A stretch of DNA of 53,450 nt from positions 1-53,450 of the forward strand of contig NZ_BDBV01000028.1 in NCBI RefSeq assembly GCF_001613165.1, given 5' to 3'. This DNA is from Nocardia mexicana NBRC 108244. GTDB lineage: Bacteria > Actinomycetota > Actinomycetes > Mycobacteriales > Mycobacteriaceae. The position numbers and the translations under genes are program-made. Positions 48,148-53,450 of the stretch are shown here, piece after piece (position 1 is the stretch's first letter; the number at the start of each line of letters is the position of its first letter). Under the pieces are notes generated by a model, which saw only the letters and a program-made list of their open reading frames with translations, ran no database searches and had not been told where the DNA came from.

Positions 48148-49628
48148 CTCGAATTACCCCGTTCTCTCGCATGCGTCATCGGATAGTTCGGCTCCCACGC
48201 CCTGGTACTGCGCCAAGACCGGGTGCTGCGGCTGTCGCGCCGGCCCGCGTCGGCGGCCCGGCGGCGTGCCGAATCCGAATCTATCGAGCGGCGCGAGGCC
48301 GGTTCGGAACCACCCCGGCGCCCCGCCCCGCCGGTGCGCGGCAGTTCCCGTCGCTGCGGCGCCGCCCGCACTCCGGAACGGCCGCGCGCGGCCTGGGCGC
48401 GGGCCGCGGAATACATCTCGGGCTTGGGCAGCCGCAGCAGCCGGCTCATCCGGCCGTCCTGGCCGTTGTGCAGCGCGGAGACCGCCTCCGGCTCGTGCCG
48501 GGCCGCGTTCGCGATGATGCCGAACATCAGCAGCGTGATCGCCAGCGAGGAGCCGCCCGCCGACACCAGCGGCAGCTGCAGGCCGGTCACCGGCAGCAGG
48601 CCCACCACGTAGCCGATGTTGATCACGGCCTGCATGGTGATCCAGAACGTCGCCGTCGCGGAGAGCAGCCGCAGGAACGGATCCACCGACCGGCTCGCGA
48701 TGCGCAGCCCGGTGTAGGCGAACAGCGCCAGCAGGCCGAGAACCAGTGCGCAGCCGAGGAATCCGAGCTCCTCGCCGATGATGGCGAAGATGAAGTCGTT
48801 GTGCGCGTTGGGCAGATAGCTCCACTTGGCGCGGCTCTGCCCCAGCCCGCGGCCCCAGATGCCGCCGTCGGCCAGCGAGAACAGCGCCTGGCGCGCCTGA
48901 TAGCCGATGCCCTGCGGATCGTCGCCGGGGTTGAAGAATGCGCGCATGCGGTCGGAGCGATAGCCCGCCGACAGCGCCAGCACGCCCGCGGCGACGATGC
49001 CCGACACCGCGATGGTCACGAACAGCCGCACCGGCAGCCCGCCGAACCACAGCAGCGCCGCCAGGATCAGGCCGAGCGCGATGGTCGTCGAAAGGTTGGG
49101 CTGCAGCACCACCAGCAGGCACGCCACCAGGCCCGCGGGCACCAGCGGCACCATGATGTCCTTGTAGTTCGCGTGCTCCGAGCGCCGCGCGGCCAGCAGG
49201 TGCGCGCCCCAGATGATCAGCGTCACCTTGACGATCTCGGACGGCTGCACCGACAGCGGGCCCAGCATGAACCAGCGCCGCGACCCCTGCACCTCGGACC
49301 CGATGCCGGGAATCAGCACCAGCAGCAACAGCACGATCGATCCCGCGAACAGCGGGAACGACAGCTGCCGGATGCGCCGCAGCGGCATCCGCAGCGCCAG
49401 ATAGAACAGCACCGCGCCGATCGCCGCGAACAGCGCCTGCTGGATGAACAGCTTGTAGGCCGAGCCGCCGTCGGCGTAGGACTCGACGCTGGACGCCGAC
49501 AGCACCATCACCAGCCCGAGCGTGGTGAGCAGGGCCGCGATGGTGACCACCAGATGGAAGTCGGCCAGCGGGCGCGCCAGCCAGGCCCCGAACCAGGTCC
49601 CCGCTTGCTTGCGCGCCGGTTTGTTCAC
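48144..49628 (-). CDS. ftsW: SEDS glycosyltransferase FtsW
   Basis: A 494-residue, 10-helix SEDS polymerase for septal peptidoglycan. [79 protein letters not shown] and [20 protein letters not shown] are family blocks. The C-terminal 100 residues are a basic, Arg/Ser-rich cytoplasmic tail, as in actinobacterial FtsW proteins. Overlaps murD (ATGA at 49625-49628). Confidence 0.95.
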   Translation of the reverse strand: MNKPARKQAGTWFGAWLARPLADFHLVVTIAALLTTLGLVMVLSASSVESYADGGSAYKLFIQQALFAAIGAVLFYLALRMPLRRIRQLSFPLFAGSIVLLLLVLIPGIGSEVQGSRRWFMLGPLSVQPSEIVKVTLIIWGAHLLAARRSEHANYKDIMVPLVPAGLVACLLVVLQPNLSTTIALGLILAALLWFGGLPVRLFVTIAVSGIVAAGVLALSAGYRSDRMRAFFNPGDDPQGIGYQARQALFSLADGGIWGRGLGQSRAKWSYLPNAHNDFIFAIIGEELGFLGCALVLGLLALFAYTGLRIASRSVDPFLRLLSATATFWITMQAVINIGYVVGLLPVTGLQLPLVSAGGSSLAITLLMFGIIANAARHEPEAVSALHNGQDGRMSRLLRLPKPEMYSAARAQAARGRSGVRAAPQRRELPRTGGAGRRGGSEPASRRSIDSDSARRRAADAGRRDSRSTRSWRSTRAWEPNYPMTHARERGNSR

Positions 49629-51115
49629 TGCGGGCTCCCGATATCTCCTTCGTCGAGCGCCTGCACCGCCGCGACGAAACTGCGTCCCCGGTGGGTGTAG
49701 TCGGCGAACATGTCCAGCGAGGCCGCGGCGGGGGCCAGCAGCACCGTATCTCCGCGGCGGGCATACCCGGCGGCGATGCGCACCGCTCTGGCCATCACCG
49801 CGTCCGCGCCATCGATCTCGGACGTGAGTTCCGCACCCATCACAGCATCGTCACCCGAACCGAGCTCCACGACGGGGACATCGGGCGCGTGTCGCGCCAG
49901 CGCCGTGGCGACGACCGGGGCGTCCTGGCCGAACAGCACCGCGCCGACCAGCCGGTCGGCGACCTCCTCGACCAGATCGTCCACGTGCGCGCCCTTGAGC
50001 TGACCACCGGCGAGCCAGACCACCTGGGAGTGCGCCAGGATCGACGACCGCGCCGCGTGCGGGTTGGTGGCCTTGGAGTCGTCGACGAAGGCGACCCCCG
50101 ACAGCTCCCGGACCAAGGCCGCGCGATGCGGGCCGACCTTGTGCTCCTGCAGCCCCTCCTTGACGAATTGCGGTGCCACGTCGATGGATCGGGTCAGCGC
50201 GGCCGCGGCCAGCGCATCGGCCACCCCGGCCGGGCCGGACGGGCTGATATCGGCGGTCTCGGCGAGGATCGCGGCCTTGGTGAAGGCGCGGTCGAGCAGC
50301 TTGCCGTCGACCACGCCGAGCTCGCCGTCGGCGGGCACGCCCACCCGGAAGCCGACGGTGCGGCGCGCCTTGGACTTTCGCGCCAGCGCCGCGGCCACCG
50401 GATCGTCCAGGCCGACGACCCCGACGCGGCCGGTCAGCGCGCGCGCCTTCGCCGCCGCGTAGGCGTCCAGGCCGCCGTGCCAGTCCAGGTGGTCCTCGGC
50501 GACGTTGAGCACGACCCCGGCCTCGGGGCGCACCGACGGCGCCCAGTGCAGCTGGAACGACGACAGCTCCACGGCCAGCACCTGCGGACCCGGGTTGCGC
50601 CGCAACGCATCCAGGATCGGCAGACCGATATTGCCGCAGGCGACGCTGGCGATGCCGGCCGCGCGCAGGATCGCGTGGGTCATCTGGGTGGTGGTGGTCT
50701 TGCCGTTGGTTCCCGTCACCACCAGCCACTTGCGCGCCGGGCCGTACAGCCGGGCCTGATCCACCCACCAGGCGAATTCGACGTCACCCCAGACCGGAAT
50801 GCCCTCGGTGACCGCCGAGACCAGCACCGGCGAATCGGGTCGCCAGCCCGGGCTCGTGATGACCAGCGCGAACCGGTCCAGCGCGGCGGGCGTGAGCAGA
50901 TCGTCGCCCGTGGCGGTGGCCAGGCCGAGTTCGGCCGCCTCGGCCATCGCCTTCTCGCCCGCGTCGGTGACCACCGGGCGGGCTCCGATATCGCGCAGCG
51001 GCTCGATCAGCGAGCGGCCCGACACCCCCCATCCCGCGACGAGAACGTCACGGCCGCGCAGGAATTCGAGCATGGGCCCCGGTGATCGGAGGGCCCGCGG
51101 TGTGTGTTCGACCAT
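49625..51115 (-). CDS. murD: UDP-MurNAc-L-Ala--D-Glu ligase
   Basis: A 496-residue ligase adding D-Glu to UDP-MurNAc-L-Ala. VLVAGWGVSGRS is the N-terminal nucleotide fold, GTNGKTTTTQ the ATP site, ELSSFQLHW the substrate site and FVDDSKATNPHA the C-terminal domain motif. ATG 51115, five bases after mraY, is preferred to an upstream frame extension. Coupled to ftsW. Confidence 0.95.
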   Translation of the reverse strand: MVEHTPRALRSPGPMLEFLRGRDVLVAGWGVSGRSLIEPLRDIGARPVVTDAGEKAMAEAAELGLATATGDDLLTPAALDRFALVITSPGWRPDSPVLVSAVTEGIPVWGDVEFAWWVDQARLYGPARKWLVVTGTNGKTTTTQMTHAILRAAGIASVACGNIGLPILDALRRNPGPQVLAVELSSFQLHWAPSVRPEAGVVLNVAEDHLDWHGGLDAYAAAKARALTGRVGVVGLDDPVAAALARKSKARRTVGFRVGVPADGELGVVDGKLLDRAFTKAAILAETADISPSGPAGVADALAAAALTRSIDVAPQFVKEGLQEHKVGPHRAALVRELSGVAFVDDSKATNPHAARSSILAHSQVVWLAGGQLKGAHVDDLVEEVADRLVGAVLFGQDAPVVATALARHAPDVPVVELGSGDDAVMGAELTSEIDGADAVMARAVRIAAGYARRGDTVLLAPAAASLDMFADYTHRGRSFVAAVQALDEGDIGSPQ

Positions 51116-51120
51116 CGCTG

Positions 51121-52197
51121 CTATCCGACCTGAGAGAGGTATTCGCTGTAGAACAGGCCCAGCCCCACCGCCGACGCTATGGCCGCGAGTAACCAGAACC
51201 GGATGATCACCGTGGTCTCGGCCCATTTACTGAGTTCGAAGTGATGGTGGAACGGCGCCATCTTGAACAATCGGTTGCGCGTGGTCCGGAACACCGCCAC
51301 CTGCAGCACCACCGACGCCGTCTCGGCCACGAACAGCGCCCCGATCACGATCATCAGCAGTTCGGTGCGGGTCAGGATGGACAGCCCGGCGAGCAGGCCG
51401 CCGAGGGCGAGCGAGCCGGTGTCGCCCATGAAGATCTTCGCCGGGGCGGCGTTCCACCACAGGAATCCGACGCAGGCGGCCGCACCCGCGGCACAGATCA
51501 GCGCCAGGTCCAAGGGGTCGCGCACGTTGTAGCACCCGGCCTCGGGATGGACCGAACAGGAGTTGCGGTACTGCCAGAAGGTGATGATCACGTAGGCGCC
51601 CAGCACCAGGCTCATGGATCCGGCCGCGAGCCCGTCGAGGCCGTCGGTCAGGTTCACCGCGTTCGACCAGGCGACCACGACCAGGCAGACGAACGCCAGG
51701 AAGATGATCACACCCATCGACACCGTGGTGATGTCGCGGACGTAGGACAGGTGGCGGCTCGCCGGTGTCTGCTTGTTCGCGCCCGGGAACTGCAGCGCCA
51801 GGACACCGAAAATGACGGCGGCCGTGAGCTGTCCGAGGTACTTGCCCGCGGCGGTGAGCCCCAGATTGCGCTTGTTGCGCAGCTTGATGAAGTCGTCGAT
51901 GAAGCCGACCACTCCGAGCGCCGTCGTCAGCGACAGCACCAGCAGGCCCGATACCGTCGGCCCCTCGGCCTTGTACCCGATGCCGATCAGATGCGAGCCC
52001 CAGTACCCGGCCCACAGGCCCGCCAGGATCGCCACGCCGCCCATCACGGGGGTGCCGCGCTTGGCCTTGTGGCTCTCCGGGCCGTCGATGCGGATCTCCT
52101 GGCCGAAGCCGCGCTTGGCGAACATCCGGATCAGCAGCGGCGTCAACAGGATCGACACCGCCAGCGCGATGGCCGCCGCGAAAAGTATCTGTCTCAT
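51121..52197 (-). CDS. mraY: Phospho-MurNAc-pentapeptide transferase
   Basis: A 358-residue, 10-helix enzyme making lipid I from UDP-MurNAc-pentapeptide and undecaprenyl phosphate. The catalytic blocks are [10 protein letters not shown] (aspartates), [28 protein letters not shown] and [20 protein letters not shown]. Start ATG at 52197 overlaps the murF stop (52194-52197). Confidence 0.96.
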   Translation of the reverse strand: MRQILFAAAIALAVSILLTPLLIRMFAKRGFGQEIRIDGPESHKAKRGTPVMGGVAILAGLWAGYWGSHLIGIGYKAEGPTVSGLLVLSLTTALGVVGFIDDFIKLRNKRNLGLTAAGKYLGQLTAAVIFGVLALQFPGANKQTPASRHLSYVRDITTVSMGVIIFLAFVCLVVVAWSNAVNLTDGLDGLAAGSMSLVLGAYVIITFWQYRNSCSVHPEAGCYNVRDPLDLALICAAGAAACVGFLWWNAAPAKIFMGDTGSLALGGLLAGLSILTRTELLMIVIGALFVAETASVVLQVAVFRTTRNRLFKMAPFHHHFELSKWAETTVIIRFWLLAAIASAVGLGLFYSEYLSQVG

Positions 52198-53450
52198 ACC
52201 GCCGCCTCCGTGAGGTGATGCGCGACCGCCCACAGTCCGACGGAGTTCGACGCCTTCACCAACACCACATCACCCGCCGCGATCTCTTTGTCCAGCACCG
52301 CGATCGCGGCATCGATATCGGGTACGAGAACCGATTCCTCGCCCCACGACCCTTCCATGACCGCGCCCTGGTGCAGTGCGTGGGCCGGTCGTCCGTCGCC
52401 GACGACGATGAGCCGATCCACGTCCAGGCGCACCGCCAGCCGGCCGATGCGATCGTGCTCGATCACCGATTCCTCGCCCAGCTCGGCCATTTCACCGAGC
52501 ACGGCCCAGCTGCGGCGGGCTTCCCCGCCGGGTTCGTCGCCGCCGCCGCGGGCCATGCTCACCAGCGCCTTGAGCGCCGCGCGCACCGAATCCGGGTTCG
52601 CGTTGTAGGAGTCGTTGACGACGGTGACGCCGTCGGCGCGGGTGCGCACGTCCATGCGGTGTGCCGAGGCGATCCGGGCCTCGGACAGCGCCCGCGCCAC
52701 GGTCTCGAGATCCGCGCCGCACTCCAGCGCCACCGCAGCGGCGGACAGGGCGTTGCCGACCTGGTGCTCGCCGTGCACGGCCAGCCTGATCTCGGTCGCG
52801 GCGGGCTGCGTGGCCACGGCGGGTTCCCGTGCGCCGCGATCGAACGCGGAAGCGTTGACGTGCAAGGTGAATCGGGCGCGGGCGGTTTCGTCGAGCACGA
52901 CGTCGGTGGCCCGCAGGTCCGCGTCGGTGGACTGGCCCACGGTCACCACGCGCGCTCGGGTGCGGCTCGCCATCGCGGCCACATTCGGGTCGTCGGCGTT
53001 GAGGACGGCGATCCCGGACGACGGAAGTGCTTCCACCAGTTCGCCTTTGGCCTGCGCGATCACCTCGCGGCTGCCGAACTCACCCAGGTGCGCGGTGCCG
53101 ACGTTGAGCACCACCCCGATGCCCGGCGGCGCGATTTCGGTGAGCGCCCTGATATGTCCCGGCCCGCGCGCCGACAGCTCCAGCACCAGGAACCGGGTGT
53201 CGGCGTTCGCGCGCAGCGCCGTCCACGGGTGGCCGATCTCGTTGTTGAACGATCCGGGCGGGGCCACCACCGGGCCCAGCGGGGCCAGCACGCTCGCCAG
53301 CAGATCCTTGGTCGACGTCTTGCCGGAGGATCCGGTGACGCCGACGACGGTGAGACCGCCCGCCGCCACCAGGCGATCGATATTGGCGCGGGCCAGCTTC
53401 GACAGCGCCGCCAGCACGGCCGCGCCGGAACCGTCGCGGTCGTGGGCCAG
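52194..53450 (-). CDS. murF: UDP-MurNAc-tripeptide--D-Ala-D-Ala ligase, 5' end cut by window edge
   Basis: At least 418 residues visible; the N-terminal substrate domain lies beyond the window. The ATP P-loop is [15 protein letters not shown], followed by [20 protein letters not shown] and [15 protein letters not shown], all MurF signatures. The in-frame GTG at 53417 is internal, not the start: the frame continues [11 protein letters not shown] to the edge. It adds D-Ala-D-Ala to complete the pentapeptide. First visible gene of the mur operon. Confidence 0.95.
   Translation of the reverse strand: MAHDRDGSGAAVLAALSKLARANIDRLVAAGGLTVVGVTGSSGKTSTKDLLASVLAPLGPVVAPPGSFNNEIGHPWTALRANADTRFLVLELSARGPGHIRALTEIAPPGIGVVLNVGTAHLGEFGSREVIAQAKGELVEALPSSGIAVLNADDPNVAAMASRTRARVVTVGQSTDADLRATDVVLDETARARFTLHVNASAFDRGAREPAVATQPAATEIRLAVHGEHQVGNALSAAAVALECGADLETVARALSEARIASAHRMDVRTRADGVTVVNDSYNANPDSVRAALKALVSMARGGGDEPGGEARRSWAVLGEMAELGEESVIEHDRIGRLAVRLDVDRLIVVGDGRPAHALHQGAVMEGSWGEESVLVPDIDAAIAVLDKEIAAGDVVLVKASNSVGLWAVAHHLTEAAV

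Overview
The window is high-GC actinobacterial chromosome, most likely Nocardia or a close relative (family Nocardiaceae). The main grounds are an EmbC-type arabinosyltransferase (an enzyme of mycolata cell walls), a Wag31/SepF/FtsZ division cluster without ftsA, an ileS T-box with a very short Stem I, a mycobacterial-type proline catabolic locus (pruA, pruB, divergent PucR regulator), CtpE, and many GTG starts. No rRNA, tRNA, CRISPR array, insertion sequence or prophage was found. Function assignments rest on reading motifs in the translated sequence; no database search was run.

Layout. 0-6.6 kb is accessory: a LysR regulator, a TetR regulator divergent from a flavin monooxygenase plus a 14-helix MFS pump (a likely drug or xenobiotic module), and two short-chain dehydrogenases. 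6.8-12 kb holds a PhzF-family protein, ctpE, and an XRE-cupin regulator divergent from a PAT-type acetyltransferase. 12.1-16.7 kb holds lspA with a pseudouridine synthase and a membrane protein in one overlapping operon, two overlapping lipoprotein genes, and a VOC protein. 16.7-23.5 kb holds a 1118-residue arabinosyltransferase, an MTB12-like lipoprotein, a DinB polymerase and galU. 23.8-27 kb holds a MarR regulator with a clear palindromic operator before a membrane protein, an NlpC/P60 hydrolase and a second VOC protein whose start looks leaderless. 27-34.5 kb holds an MHS-type transporter, the proline degradation genes and a monoglyceride lipase.

34.7-53.4 kb is one minus-strand block that builds the cell wall and the septum: murF (cut by the window edge), mraY, murD, ftsW, murG, murC, ftsQ, ftsZ, pgeF, a YggS-type PLP protein, sepF, a YggT protein, wag31, a small membrane protein, and ileS behind a T-box leader. 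The mur/ftsW genes overlap by ATGA or nearly touch, which fits translational coupling.

The least explained feature is a family of composite repeats between genes. Each has a 28-bp interrupted palindrome (the head, core GATCCCGGCCAAAAGC followed by RYGCCGGGAA) and then a tandem array of 22-33 bp units. The units look like amplified copies of the right half of the head with a tail private to each locus. Examples lie at 4.5-4.9, 10.3-10.9, 22.2-22.4, 23.5-23.8, 25.4 and 34.5-34.7 kb. At most loci the head follows a stop codon closely and reads in the sense of that gene, as if it were a transcribed 3'-UTR element. At two loci the repeats run into reading frames (C-terminus of the MFS pump, N-terminal extension of DinB). 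A second family of long hairpins follows genes at 12.07 and 41.79 kb, and a third composite (mirrored hairpins around a tandem array) lies between ftsZ and pgeF.
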